A DNA stretch of 64,000 nt from Methylocaldum sp002005105 (GTDB taxonomy: Bacteria; Pseudomonadota; Gammaproteobacteria; Methylococcales; Methylococcaceae): NCBI RefSeq assembly GCF_051027545.1, contig NZ_CP194902.1, positions 4,712,001 through 4,776,000 on the forward strand, written 5' to 3'. Both the position numbers and the translations under genes were made by a program. The notes below the pieces were generated by a model. That model was not told the origin of the DNA. It did no database searches and saw only the letters and a program-made list of their open reading frames with translations. Positions within the stretch are counted from its first letter, which is position 1. Each line of letters begins with the position of its first letter. Shown here in pieces: positions 42,504-51,976 of the stretch.

Positions 42504-43172
42504 CCGCCGGGCCACTCGGGACGCATGCCGGGAGGGATGGAAAACACCGCGCCGCCGACGACTCGAATATCGATGTGGACAGGATCGAACGAATGATCGT
42601 CGACCTTTGACGAGGAACGTCCATCGGCATTAGCCATACCCTTCGAATCGGGCAAGATCAAGGAAAGCGAGTCCGGCGCGAAACCCGTCGTGCTCCGACG
42701 GATACGTTAATGCCCGTATTTCCGCTCCTTCATTCGACAACCAATAATGGCCGCAAGCGCAAAGCCCCCATGTCCGCAAGACAATGCCTTCTTGGCAAGG
42801 ATCGGATTCGGCCGTATATGCCCTGGCGGATCAACATCCGTTTCGATGCCGATATCGTGCAGCGTTTCGACCTTGTCATCCTTCGCGCCGTTTCGTCGGC
42901 TATCGGCGCCGCAGGATAACGGGGCTAGTTTCACTCGCTTCGTCGGAAAGCGATGCAGCGATAGCGAAAATTCGAGCCCTTGCCAGCCGGGAAGCTAGTA
43001 GTCAGGCCTACCCGATACATCCGGGAAAGCCTTGGAGCCGGCTCGGGTTCCGATTCAGGCACGCTGGAACGCAATTTTTTCGGCGCCGCTTCGGTCAAAA
43101 CGAAAGAGTCCCTTCGCATTGCCTTGACCGGATTGCATTCAATCCGCCAGAACTTCAACGCGAGGTCTTATC
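42504..43172. other. Spacer with decayed sequence
   Basis: About 670 bases. No intact gene found. It includes the decayed copy of a gene 3' end (42964-43068, listed separately) and lies upstream of the small Pmp3-like gene. Confidence 0.4.
42964..43068 (+). pseudogene. Decayed duplicate of the 3' end of the gene at 37668-38414
   Basis: The stretch starting AAAATTCGAGCCCTTGCCAG matches AAAATTCGAACCCTTGCCAG of the lipoprotein gene (from about 38316) and stays aligned over about 100 bases to GGCTCGGGTTCCGATTCAGG (against GGCTCGGGTTCCTATCCAGG), with substitutions and at least one extra base that breaks the frame. The rest of the gene is absent here. Confidence 0.75.
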
Positions 43173-43346
43173 ATGACGGTCACCTTCACGGATGTTTTCA
43201 AGGTTATCTTCGCCATTCTTCTCCCGCCGCTGGGCGTCTTCATGGAAGTCGGGCTTGCAGGCGCCTTCTGGCTGAATATTCTGCTGACGATGCTGGGCTT
43301 CGTCCCAGGCGTCATTCACGCTCTTTACATCATCCTCACTCGTTGA
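43173..43346 (+). CDS. Pmp3/YqaE (UPF0057) small membrane protein
   Basis: 57 residues: two membrane helices (VIFAILLPPLGVFMEVGLAG and FWLNILLTMLGFVPGVIHAL) joined by a short loop, then YIILTR. This is the Pmp3 family, small stress-related membrane proteins common in bacteria and eukaryotes. The start has CGAGGTC ahead. Too short to appear in many gene calls. Confidence 0.85.
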   Translation: MTVTFTDVFKVIFAILLPPLGVFMEVGLAGAFWLNILLTMLGFVPGVIHALYIILTR

Positions 43347-43439
43347 CCGGAAACGGCCGCCGACCGGCGAGTTATCCGCCAAAACGCCGGCATTGGCAGG
43401 ATGGCTAGCCTGATCGTCGGTCGCGTCGTGCTCGCGATC

Positions 43440-44636
43440 ATGAGTGTCCGAAACCTTTTCAAGTGCCTGCTGTTCGTCCTGCTGATCCTGGCTGCGGGCT
43501 GCGGTCCCGCCTTGCGTCCGTCGCTTTCGCAGCAGGAACTGCTCAGCGCCCGAGAGGCCAGCGACCGTCTGGTCAACGCGGAAATCAAGGGATTCACGCC
43601 GCGGCTCGTCACGCGGGCCAAGCAGGAGTACGACGACTATGTCCTGGGTGTCAGATCCGAACCGCCTGTAATCGACGCTCTCGTGATCTCCGGAGGCGGA
43701 GACTGGGGAGCCTTCGGCGCCGGCTTTCTCAAGGGCTGGGGACGGGTTCCGAAGGGGCCCATGGCACGTCCCGAATTCGACGTCGTGACCGGCGTCAGCA
43801 CCGGCGCCTTGATCGCGCCGTTCGCTTTTCTCGGAACCGAGCGGACCATCGATCAGGTCCTGAATATGTACCGCGAACCGCGTCCGGACATCGTGAAACT
43901 TCGAGGGCTTCTGTTCTTCCTGCCGCGCTACGCGTCGTTCACCCGCATTCCGGGGCTGGAGCGGGATATCGCGGAAGCGATCGATTCGGAGTTTCTGAAC
44001 CGCATCGTCCGGGAAGGCAGGCGCAACCGTATGCTGCTGGTCAATACCACCAATCTCGATGATGGGGACATGCGCGCCTGGGACGTGGTCGAGGAAGCGA
44101 GAAGTGCTCTCCGGACCGGTGACGTGGATCGGGTGCACCGCATCCTCCTCGCGTCGGCCGCGGTGCCCGGCGTCTTCCCGCCGCGCGAGATCGACGGCCG
44201 GCTGTATGTCGATGGAGGCGTGACCGGAAATATCCTGTATGGCGCGAGAACGCACGACGAAGACAGCTTTTCGGCGGTCTGGAAGAAGACTTACCCGGAC
44301 CTGCCGATCCCCAAGCAGCGTTACTGGGTCATCCTCAACAACCAGTTCCGTTTTCTGCCGCAAATCACCCGGCAGACCTGGGCCGCCATCATGCGCCGCA
44401 GCACCAACCTGGCGACCCAGTCGGCTACCGTCAACGCGCTACGCCATCTTTACGCATTGGCCGAGATTTCGAAATTGAAGAGAGGCGCCGATGTCGAGAT
44501 CCGGGTCATCTCGGTTCCCGCCGATTGGACGCCGCCGAAACCGGGCGTGTTCGTAAAGGAAACGATGAACGCCCTGGCGGACCTCGGGGAACGCATGGGT
44601 GCGAATCCTTCGAGTTGGCGCACCGAGCCGCCTTGA
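43440..44636 (+). CDS. Patatin-like phospholipase, lipoprotein
   Basis: 398 residues from ATG 43440, with a lipobox LAAGC (Cys21). Patatin motifs are complete: oxyanion loop ISGGGDWGAFGAGFLKG, nucleophile GVSTGA and catalytic Asp in YVDGGVTGN. The protein would be anchored in the envelope and hydrolyse phospholipid or other acyl esters. An ATG at 43401 would add 13 residues and spoil the signal. A small lipoprotein gene follows on the same strand. Confidence 0.85.
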   Translation: MSVRNLFKCLLFVLLILAAGCGPALRPSLSQQELLSAREASDRLVNAEIKGFTPRLVTRAKQEYDDYVLGVRSEPPVIDALVISGGGDWGAFGAGFLKGWGRVPKGPMARPEFDVVTGVSTGALIAPFAFLGTERTIDQVLNMYREPRPDIVKLRGLLFFLPRYASFTRIPGLERDIAEAIDSEFLNRIVREGRRNRMLLVNTTNLDDGDMRAWDVVEEARSALRTGDVDRVHRILLASAAVPGVFPPREIDGRLYVDGGVTGNILYGARTHDEDSFSAVWKKTYPDLPIPKQRYWVILNNQFRFLPQITRQTWAAIMRRSTNLATQSATVNALRHLYALAEISKLKRGADVEIRVISVPADWTPPKPGVFVKETMNALADLGERMGANPSSWRTEPP

Positions 44637-44816
44637 GCGGAATGCTCGGAAGCCGCGACGGCATCGGAATTCAAGTCGAACGGACGGCACCGGGGCGCTC
44701 CGGTCGCGGTCGGATTGATTGATTTTGGAGCGGCTGTCGGATTGGTTTTCGGCCCGCTCCCGCACTAAGGCCATCCTTACGTACGAATGGAAACTGCTCT
44801 AGGAAAGGAGAACGAC

Positions 44817-45368
44817 ATGGGCGTACGAATCAGTGCTTTTGGCTTGCGCGCGATTCTGCCGATGCTTGCCGTAATGGCCGTCTCATGCGCGAGCCAGCCC
44901 GGCGGGCGGGAAACCGCGACCGAAGGAGACGCCTGTCCCCGCCTGAAAGCGGTCATCGCCGCGGCCGACAATCGCTTCGAAAACATCAAGGGCGCGAAGA
45001 GCATACACCGCCTCGGCGACCGCTGGGATGCGGAAAGCATTTTTCCCGATACGGCCTGCGAGGTGTGGAAATGGAGCGGCAACGAACATTATTACTGCCT
45101 GTGGAACAAAACCGACGAAGCCGCTGCCCGGCAGAGTTTCGAAGAAGGCAAGAAGGCCGTCGGAGCTTGCCTGGGCGATGCATGGACGCTGACCGAAGAG
45201 CAGGCCAGGACCGGGAGAGTCGCGGTGTTTTCCAGAGAAGACGAGGATACCCGCGTATCGCTCCGGTATCTGGCCGATACGCGGCGATACCGCCCGACCT
45301 GGCACACCACCCTGATTATCGGAAACGCCCCGCACGATCCGAGCCTGCTCTATCATCCCGCTCGATAG
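44817..45368 (+). CDS. Predicted lipoprotein, unknown function
   Basis: 183 residues. AGGAAAGGAGAACGAC precedes ATG 44817. The signal ends with VMAVSC (lipobox-like, Cys near residue 24). The mature domain has five or so Cys or aromatic clusters (CEVWKWSGNEHYYCLWNKTD) but no known motif. The stop TAG is the first three bases of MITE copy D, which begins at 45366. Confidence 0.65.
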   Translation: MGVRISAFGLRAILPMLAVMAVSCASQPGGRETATEGDACPRLKAVIAAADNRFENIKGAKSIHRLGDRWDAESIFPDTACEVWKWSGNEHYYCLWNKTDEAAARQSFEEGKKAVGACLGDAWTLTEEQARTGRVAVFSREDEDTRVSLRYLADTRRYRPTWHTTLIIGNAPHDPSLLYHPAR

Positions 45369-45668
45369 AGCGTTTTCATTTCGCTCGTACGACAAAACAG
45401 GCGTGGCGGAAGTCGCTGGCGCCTTCGGCTACGGTAAATTGATTCAAGCATTCGTAGGTCGGCAATCCTTTGCCGACGAACCCCTTGGCCCGACCGCACC
45501 GTCGGGAAGGGGGGCTTCGGCGCTCCCGAAGACGCCGTTTGCGATTGGGAGGGATTCCCGACCTACAGGGTACTACGGTCGTAGGTCGGCAATCCTTTGC
45601 CGACGAAGATACCTGCTACCGAGCACCGGCTTAAGAGATACGAACGAGTCCATAGCCGCGAAAAGCTG
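45366..45668. repeat. MITE, TAGAGCGTTTTC family (copy D)
   Basis: The left end TAGAGCGTTTTCATTTCGCT starts at the upstream gene's stop. The interior has inverted GTAGGTCGGCAATCCTTTGC cores near 45455-45480 and 45580-45604, with a GATTGGGAGGGATTCCCGAC unit between. The right end is degenerate (around 45658-45668). The leftmost ~70 bases are homologous, inverted, to the right end of copy C at 27232-27427. Confidence 0.7.
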
Positions 45669-45748
45669 GCAGCCTCGGCTTTGGACGGCGATCCGGCGGC
45701 TTCGGCATCGGGTACTGCTGGCCGGCAGCGCCGAATCGCCCAGCCGTT

Positions 45749-45870
45749 ATTAATCAGGCCCGTAAATACCCTCCTGGTATTTCGGGCCGCCGCCCAGGCC
45801 CGGTACACGCCCGGCCTGGGCTCACGCGGCTTGTCGCCGCGCCGGGGCATCCCTGCCCCGGATTAACCCG
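45749..45870 (-). repeat. Multi-hairpin 3' element, copy 4 (first hairpin half lost)
   Basis: Read on the minus strand, it begins CGGGTTAATCCGGGGCAGGG, lacking the left half of the AT-centred palindrome, and then carries the other four hairpins intact, ending GGGCCTGATTAATAACG. Its TAA (45863-45865) is the stop codon of the MscK-like gene. The element is on the same strand as that gene. Confidence 0.87.
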
Positions 45871-48382
45871 CGCGCAGCTGTGCGGTCGTTTTCCCTTCGG
45901 CGGACTTGAGGGCCGACAGCGCCGCTTCGCCGGTTTGGGGTACGCCTTGCAGGTACAAGGCACGGGTGGGAAACGCGAACTGCAATCCCTCGTTCTGAAA
46001 CGATTCGAAAATCATCAGATTGATGCCCTGCTGCACGTTCATGTAATCGTTGTAATCGGCGCTCAGAACGTAGTAAACGACTTCGAACAGTAGGGAGAAT
46101 TCGCCGTAAGCCTTGAAATGGGCGCGGTCGAAACGGACGTTGGCCTGGGCCTCGACGGCATTCCGCAATAGGCTTGGGACCTTGACCAGCTTTTCGTACG
46201 GCGTGTGGTAAACGAGCCTGATTTGAAACGCCACGCGCCGCTCCCGCATGCGTTTGAAATTGCGAATCCGGGTATTCAGCAGATCGCTGTTCGCGCAGAT
46301 GATCTGCTCGCCGTCGAGACTGCGGATGCGGGTGGTCTTGATACCGATGTGCTCGACCGTTCCCATGAGCTGATCGAAAATGATGAAATCGCCGGCCACG
46401 AAGGGCTTGTCGAAAGCGATGGACAGCGAGGACAACAGATCGCCCAGTATCCGTTGCAGCGCCAGCGCGACCGCGACGCCGCCGATTCCGAGACCGGCCG
46501 CCAGCGCCGTGATATCCACGCCGAAATTTTGCAGCGCGAGCAGCAGCGCCAGCGACCAGACCGCCAGTTGACTGAGCGAATTGAAAATCGACAGCGCTCC
46601 CAGGCTGGTTTGGTCACGCTTGGTTTTTTTGCCCAAATAGTCGAAGACCCAAACTCTGAGGAAGTAGCTCACCCAGGTGGAAACCTGGAAGAGCAGCGTG
46701 ACGATGGTCAGTTTGCGTATGATGCCGCTGAGCGTCGGATCCAGGTGCAGCAGCAGCGTCGACGCAAACACCGAGACCATGAGTAAAAAGACCGTGCGGG
46801 TTTGCCGGACGCCGGCAAAGAACTCACCGATCAGAACGTTTTGCCGACGCTCGAGATAACGCTGCAAAGCAGAGATGAGAAAATTCCGGACGAACACCAG
46901 CAGGCTGAACAGCCCGGACACCGCTACCAGCGCCAAACCCCAGTCGCGCACCCGGTTGCCGTTCAATTCCGTATCCAGGACCAACTCCGCCAGCTCGCGC
47001 CAGCTTCGGTGCTCGGTACGGTCGTTGACCGACTCGACGACTTTTTGGAGCAGGCCGCGGGTCTTTTCGAGATAAGCGTCCTGATCGCGCAAGTGGTCGA
47101 TCAGCGATTCCACCGATTGGTGCTGCTGTTCCAGCCAGCGCGCGGAACTTCCGCCGTCGCGCTCCGAATTGGAAAGCTTGTTCTCGATCGAGATCAGTTG
47201 CTTTTTCCAGTCCTGGAGCAAAAGAATCACGGCGCGTTCGGTCTGGTCGAGCGCGGCCAGGGCGTCGACCGCTTCCTCCTTCCATTTCACCCATTCCACC
47301 GGCTTGCCGATACCGTTGACGACGGCGTGGCGCCGCTGCCAGGCCATATTCCACGTTCCGATCAACTCCACACGCTTGTTTAAACCGGAAATCTTCGTTT
47401 CCAAGGATTCCTTGGCCAAGCGCCGCGCTTCGACCTCTTCCGACAGCTCCCCGAGTTTGTCCAAGGGCGCGTTCGCCATACGCTGCCTCGCATCGTGCAG
47501 ACGACTTTCGTTGGCGATCTGCTGGCCGTCCATTCTTCTCAATTCGCGCTTCAGTTCGAGTTCTTCCTTCTCGATTTGCTGCAGCCGCTCCTCAAGCTCC
47601 TTGTCGGTGAATTGTACGCGGCCGGCCAACAGGCTCAGGCGCCGTTCGAGCAGCTTCACGGATGCATCGGCAACGGTCAGCTTTCGTTTTTCCCTTTCCA
47701 GGTTCAATTCCCCGAGCCGCAGCGTCTCCTCGGCCTGCTTAAGTTCCCACCGGGCCGATTGCAAACGCAGGGAATCGAGCTCCCTGTCTGACGAAGCGGC
47801 TTTCTCGCCCTCGTCGGCGGCCAGTTCCTTTTGCTTCCCGGCCACAGCCGCCCGCGCCTGCTCGACCTGAGCGTTAGCCTGATCGACGGCGGCTCTCAGC
47901 GCGGACAGGCGCGCCGTTTGTGCGCTCAACTCGGACGACGCGTTATCCAGTTCGCTCACCGGCACCGGATCATCGCTGGTCTCGAGCGTTTTCGCAGCTT
48001 CCAGGTATTTCCGCTCCTCGACCGCCAGCGTCTCGATTTCCTGCTGCGCCGCGAGCTGCCGCTCGAAAACGGAATCAAGCTGTTTCAGGGTTTCCAGCTG
48101 CTGGTTCAGTACGGCCGCCCTGTCCGATCCGGATGCGGATCCCGCATCCATGGCTTTTCGGACCGACTCCATGGCGGACGCCACCTCTTGTCGGCCGGCC
48201 TTGATGCGATCGACCGGATTCAAGGCTTCTTCTGCCGAAAGAGCCGGTTTCGCCGCCTCGGCCTCGCCCGGCGCCGGCTGAGCCGTCTCCTGAGCCAGCG
48301 CAGATTGGGCCAGCCAAAAAACAAGCATCCCCAGCGACAAATCGATTACGGATCGATATAGGGTTCTTTTTGAAGGACCCAT
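45863..48382 (-). CDS. Large MscS-type mechanosensitive channel (MscK/MscM-like)
   Basis: 839 residues. A signal peptide (ending SALAQE) is followed by a long periplasmic coiled coil (about residues 55-430; VEQARAAVAGKQKELAADEG, RLQQIEKEELELKRELRR), four to five membrane helices (about 470-640) and an MscS core with pore helix DITALAAGLGIGGVAVALAL, then FVAGDFIIFDQLMGTVEHIG and INMLTR-like CANSDLLNTRIRNF. It may use the coiled coil to sense the periplasm. The C-terminus SAEGKTTAQLRAG ends on a stop provided by the repeat element at 45749. Confidence 0.88.
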   Translation of the reverse strand: MGPSKRTLYRSVIDLSLGMLVFWLAQSALAQETAQPAPGEAEAAKPALSAEEALNPVDRIKAGRQEVASAMESVRKAMDAGSASGSDRAAVLNQQLETLKQLDSVFERQLAAQQEIETLAVEERKYLEAAKTLETSDDPVPVSELDNASSELSAQTARLSALRAAVDQANAQVEQARAAVAGKQKELAADEGEKAASSDRELDSLRLQSARWELKQAEETLRLGELNLEREKRKLTVADASVKLLERRLSLLAGRVQFTDKELEERLQQIEKEELELKRELRRMDGQQIANESRLHDARQRMANAPLDKLGELSEEVEARRLAKESLETKISGLNKRVELIGTWNMAWQRRHAVVNGIGKPVEWVKWKEEAVDALAALDQTERAVILLLQDWKKQLISIENKLSNSERDGGSSARWLEQQHQSVESLIDHLRDQDAYLEKTRGLLQKVVESVNDRTEHRSWRELAELVLDTELNGNRVRDWGLALVAVSGLFSLLVFVRNFLISALQRYLERRQNVLIGEFFAGVRQTRTVFLLMVSVFASTLLLHLDPTLSGIIRKLTIVTLLFQVSTWVSYFLRVWVFDYLGKKTKRDQTSLGALSIFNSLSQLAVWSLALLLALQNFGVDITALAAGLGIGGVAVALALQRILGDLLSSLSIAFDKPFVAGDFIIFDQLMGTVEHIGIKTTRIRSLDGEQIICANSDLLNTRIRNFKRMRERRVAFQIRLVYHTPYEKLVKVPSLLRNAVEAQANVRFDRAHFKAYGEFSLLFEVVYYVLSADYNDYMNVQQGINLMIFESFQNEGLQFAFPTRALYLQGVPQTGEAALSALKSAEGKTTAQLRAG

Positions 48383-48536
48383 TAAGTACCCCCCATTTTG
48401 ATAGCGTTTATTGGTTCGAATTAATGCGTTTGACGTGACGGCGTGATGCCGGACGCTACATGTTGCAAAGCGTTTTGGGTTGCAGTACCTCGTACGATCT
48501 TGAACAGGGGCCGATCAATAATGTTCGGGAGCGGAA

Positions 48537-48660
48537 TTTATTAATCAGGCCCGTAAATACCCTCCTGGTATTTCGGGCCGCCGCCCAGGCCGGTACACGC
48601 CCGGCCTGGGCTCACGCGGCTTGTCGCCGCGCCGGGGCATCCCTGCCCCGGATTAACCCG
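48537..48660 (-). repeat. Multi-hairpin 3' element, copy 5 (first hairpin half lost)
   Basis: Same shortened form as copy 4. On the minus strand it starts CGCGGGTTAATCCGGGGCAG, and the fourth hairpin has lost one base. It lies about 30 bases after the stop of the MarR gene (48691) on the same strand. A local hairpin GGCGGCCTCTGGCCGC precedes it. Confidence 0.85.
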
Positions 48661-48690
48661 CGGCCAGAGGCCGCCCCACCAGCCGGCTCG

Positions 48691-49200
48691 TCAGCATCCC
48701 GCATCCTCGGCATCGTCGGTGAGGAACCGCAAACCCGCTTCGATGCATTCGGCATCGTGAACCGGCTTGGGCTTGACGCGCGACATATCCATCATGCCGG
48801 CGACCCGTTGCAGGCTGGAAAGGATGAGAGTCTGCTCCCAGTCGTTCAATTGCCGGAAAGCGGCCACGAAGTCGACATGCAGCAGCGAGGGCGCATGCCG
48901 GAGTGCCTCCCGGCCGGAGTCGGTGAGGGTGATGGTCAGGCGCCGCTTGTCTTCCGCGCTGCGCTCGCGCCGGATCAGGGCCTTGAGCTCGAGGTGGTCG
49001 AGCACCGTGGTGATCGTCCCTTGACTCAGATTGACCGCCTGGCTGAGTTGATTGGCCGTCAAAGGCCCTTGTTTCGTCAAGGCGCGCAAAACCATCAACT
49101 GAGAGCCGGTCAGTCCCACCTTTTGCAACTGCTTGGATTGCAGATCGAGCGCACGGACGATGCGCCGGAGCTCTATCAATACTTGTTCGTTAATTTCCAT
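48691..49200 (-). CDS. MarR-family transcriptional regulator
   Basis: 169 residues with a MarR winged helix-turn-helix: VGLTGSQLMVLRALTKQGPL, TANQLSQAVNLSQGTITTVL, DHLELKALIRRERSAEDKRR, LTITLTDSG. The tail carries two Cys. Its start codon lies four bases from MITE copy E (49205-49334), so that element forms its leader; no ordinary binding site is left between them. It lies on the same strand as and downstream of sucrose synthase. Confidence 0.87.
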   Translation of the reverse strand: MEINEQVLIELRRIVRALDLQSKQLQKVGLTGSQLMVLRALTKQGPLTANQLSQAVNLSQGTITTVLDHLELKALIRRERSAEDKRRLTITLTDSGREALRHAPSLLHVDFVAAFRQLNDWEQTLILSSLQRVAGMMDMSRVKPKPVHDAECIEAGLRFLTDDAEDAGC

Positions 49201-49204
49201 ACGC

Positions 49205-49334
49205 TAGAACATTTTCCAGTTTGGCGTAGCGCCCGAGGTAGGTCGGCAATCCCTTGCCGACACAACGGACTTGTCGGCAAAGGATTGCCGACCTACAAAT
49301 TGTTCTTTAATTCCCATAGGCTAAAACGTGCTCG
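49205..49334. repeat. MITE, TAGAGCGTTTTC family (copy E, divergent)
   Basis: The left end TAGAACATTTTCCAG (49205) and right end TAAAACGTGCTC (near 49322-49333) are diverged. The interior inverted pair GTAGGTCGGCAATCCCTTGC / AAAGGATTGCCGACCTAC is exact. It fills nearly the whole gap between the sucrose synthase stop (49338) and the MarR start (49200). Confidence 0.72.
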
Positions 49335-49337
49335 AAA

Positions 49338-51755
49338 TCAGGCCATGGCTTGGGCCAGACGGCGGAATTGCAGGCTGTATAAAGCCTGAAGATAACGCTG
49401 GGTCTCCCGGCGCTCCAAGTCGGTCACGTGGCGCCAGAAGCCGTAGACTCGGGACAAGGTCATCATCCGCTCGGCATAGTGCTGCCAGGTATAGCGTTGG
49501 GCAACCCGCGCGAGCGCTCCCTCCGAGATTCGCGCCCAGTATTCCGGCTCGTTGCGCGCTCTGGCAAAGAAACGCGCGATGCGTTCCGCCGCCGCATCGC
49601 CATGATTCGGATCGACGTGAAAGCCGGATAGTCCGTCCTCGATGATCTCCGAAGGCCCGCCGAAGCAGGTGGCGAAACAGGGGAGGCCCGAAGCCATCGC
49701 CTCGATCACCGTAAGTCCGAAGGCCTCGAACAAGGCCGGCTGGACGAAAGCCCCGCGGCTGTCCGCCACGTAGCGATAAAGCTCGCCGGCCAAGTTTTTG
49801 GGCAGTCTGAGGCCCAGCCAGCGCACCTGCCGGTCCAGCCCGTACCGGTCGAACAAGGCGTGCACGCGCCGGATCTGTCCGATTTCCTCGGTGTCGGAAG
49901 AACGTTCCGGATCCACGTAACCGGAAATCACCAGCAGATTGGCCTCCCCGCGCAGCTTCTCGGAAGCGCCGAACCATTCCACCAGTCCGGCGATGTTCTT
50001 GATGTGGTCCAGCCGCGCCATGGTGAACAGCAGCGGCTTGTCCCGCTCATGCAGGACCCCGCGTGCGTCGGCCTTCTCCGCCTCGCCGTAGATCAGCTCC
50101 TCTATTTCTGCATGCAGATGGGGCAGGCGCCGGTCGGCGGCGGTGTAGGGGAAATAAGCCGCCGCATCGGCGCCCGGCGAAACGATGTTGAACTTCGGAT
50201 CATAGACGTCTATCCCGTTCACGACCCGAAACAACTTGGGCATGGTAAACGCCGCGTGACTCTCGTACTGCCCCACGCTGTCGCGGGTACCCGCTATTTC
50301 CTGATAGCTGCTGGCGATGATGAAGTCGGCCGCGTTCATCGCGATCAGGTCGGCGGTGAACTGGCAGGAAAAATGGTATTGGGATTCGTTATCCTGCCAG
50401 AACAGATCGGAATGGCAATACTTGGTCTTTTCCAAGGCATGGGCGATGTTGCACTGGGTCACGCCCAGGCGTTGCGACAGAAGGGTCGCAACCAGATTGC
50501 CGTCCGAGTAGTTGCCGACGATCAAGTCGGGACGCCCGCCGAGCTCCGCGAGCAGCTCGCGCTCCGCGTCCAGGGTATAACGCTCCAGATAAGGCCAGAC
50601 CTCGAACCGGGAAATCCAGTGCGTCACGATCTCGCCGGACACGTTGCGGAAAGGTACCCTGAGTATCCGGGCGTTGCACGTTCCGGAAATGGGCTCGAGC
50701 CGCTGGTCGCAGCTGGTCCCCTCCGCCTGCGGTATCAACCGCGTCACCACCACGATTTGCGGCTCGATGTCGAGCCCCTGCTCGAACAGGCGGGAACGCA
50801 TTTCGGTCTCCAGGGCGCGCACCTGATCGAGGATGTAGACCACCTGCCCGCCGGTGTCGGGACGGCCGAGCACATTGGCCTGACCGAAATAGCCGTGCGG
50901 CGAAATGATCGCCAGCGAGAAGACCATGGGCAAACGCGCGAGAAAGGTTTCCAATCCACGCGGATCGGGCGCCTCGAGGAGATCCTGAAGCAGGCTCATG
51001 GTGTCGCGGATGCGAGAGACCTCGCGCCCCCAGCCGGTCTCGAACCCTAGGGCGCGCAAGGCCGCCGCCACTTCCTCCCAGGTCGCCGAAGGCTCGTGGC
51101 CGGCGAGCATGTCGTCGGCCTGGCGCAAGGCCCTGCGCAAGTCGCGAACGCTCCTGATCTGCTCGTTGAGCATCAGGGTCTGGCCACGGAACGAGTGAAT
51201 GCTCAGAAAATTCAAGATGCGTTCGCCGCCCTCGCCCAATTCGTCGAACAGTTGCCGGGACAGATGTTTGTTCAAGAACTCCACGCCGCGGCCTATCGAT
51301 CTCGCCTCCTGGAGCTTTGGAAACTCGCGGGAGAACGGCCCGAAATCGATTTCCAGCAGCCATTCGTCTATATCGTGCTGCCTCGTCGCCAAGCCTTCCT
51401 TGAAACGCAGAAAGTCCTGCACCGTCACCTCCTCGACCGTCAGCCCTTCGAGCGCGATGCGCACATAGCGCCAGGTGGCGATGCGAAGCCGGATGGCAAG
51501 ATAGACCCAGGCGTCGTTAAGCGCGGCCTCCTGAGTAAAGCGTATGGTTTTTGCCAAGGGCGTTTGCTTTAGCCCCTCGGGCGCATCTTCCGCGGTGCAA
51601 ACGTCGGCGAAAGCGTCGCAGAGATCGGAACGCTGCAAAAAACCGCGCTCCAGTTTTCGAATTTGATGGAGCACCCGATGGCCCACGGTGGGGCTGGCGT
51701 CCAGAAACGCGCGCAATTGCACGATCAAATCGTCGCCCCGCGTTTTTTCAGTCAT
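49338..51755 (-). CDS. sus: Sucrose synthase
   Basis: 805 residues from ATG 51755; an in-frame GTG four codons upstream is possible. It shows the sucrose synthase N-terminal regulatory region (residues 1-260), then the GT4 catalytic part: ISPHGYFGQANVLGRPDTGG, VVVTRLIPQAEGTSCDQRLE, GNYSDGNLVATLLSQRLGVT, CNIAHALEKTKYCHSDLFW, and the ExxE acid motif in FEAFGLTVIEAMASGLPCFA. The enzyme interconverts sucrose and NDP with NDP-glucose and fructose. It is divergent from a glycan-nucleotide and sucrose synthesis operon across an AT-rich promoter region, so cleavage and synthesis may be co-regulated. Confidence 0.93.
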   Translation of the reverse strand: MTEKTRGDDLIVQLRAFLDASPTVGHRVLHQIRKLERGFLQRSDLCDAFADVCTAEDAPEGLKQTPLAKTIRFTQEAALNDAWVYLAIRLRIATWRYVRIALEGLTVEEVTVQDFLRFKEGLATRQHDIDEWLLEIDFGPFSREFPKLQEARSIGRGVEFLNKHLSRQLFDELGEGGERILNFLSIHSFRGQTLMLNEQIRSVRDLRRALRQADDMLAGHEPSATWEEVAAALRALGFETGWGREVSRIRDTMSLLQDLLEAPDPRGLETFLARLPMVFSLAIISPHGYFGQANVLGRPDTGGQVVYILDQVRALETEMRSRLFEQGLDIEPQIVVVTRLIPQAEGTSCDQRLEPISGTCNARILRVPFRNVSGEIVTHWISRFEVWPYLERYTLDAERELLAELGGRPDLIVGNYSDGNLVATLLSQRLGVTQCNIAHALEKTKYCHSDLFWQDNESQYHFSCQFTADLIAMNAADFIIASSYQEIAGTRDSVGQYESHAAFTMPKLFRVVNGIDVYDPKFNIVSPGADAAAYFPYTAADRRLPHLHAEIEELIYGEAEKADARGVLHERDKPLLFTMARLDHIKNIAGLVEWFGASEKLRGEANLLVISGYVDPERSSDTEEIGQIRRVHALFDRYGLDRQVRWLGLRLPKNLAGELYRYVADSRGAFVQPALFEAFGLTVIEAMASGLPCFATCFGGPSEIIEDGLSGFHVDPNHGDAAAERIARFFARARNEPEYWARISEGALARVAQRYTWQHYAERMMTLSRVYGFWRHVTDLERRETQRYLQALYSLQFRRLAQAMA

Positions 51756-51894
51756 AAGCGTTTCCACTGATCCGGTCTCTTTTATTTTGATGTCAAATAA
51801 TTATTCAGCTTGCACTTCCTGTCAATTCTGGAGCCTCGTCCGCACCCACCATATCATTAACATATGGTTATCTTGTCATCCGCAATCAACGAGG

Positions 51895-51923
51895 TTGACA
51901 AATCCCAACAAACATTTTGAAAT
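51895..51923 (+). promoter_or_regulatory. Predicted sigma70 promoter for the sucrose operon
   Basis: A consensus -35 TTGACA (51895-51900) is followed after 17 bases by TGAAAT (51918-51923), a weaker -10. The start codon used by the operon is at 51977. The surrounding 51760-51976 region is markedly AT-rich compared with the genes and also contains the short inverted pair CCATAT...ATATGG. Confidence 0.5.
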
Positions 51924-51976
51924 CAAATTATGAGCCATCATCAGAAATCGATCCAACTCGGTGCGGGAGATCATTC

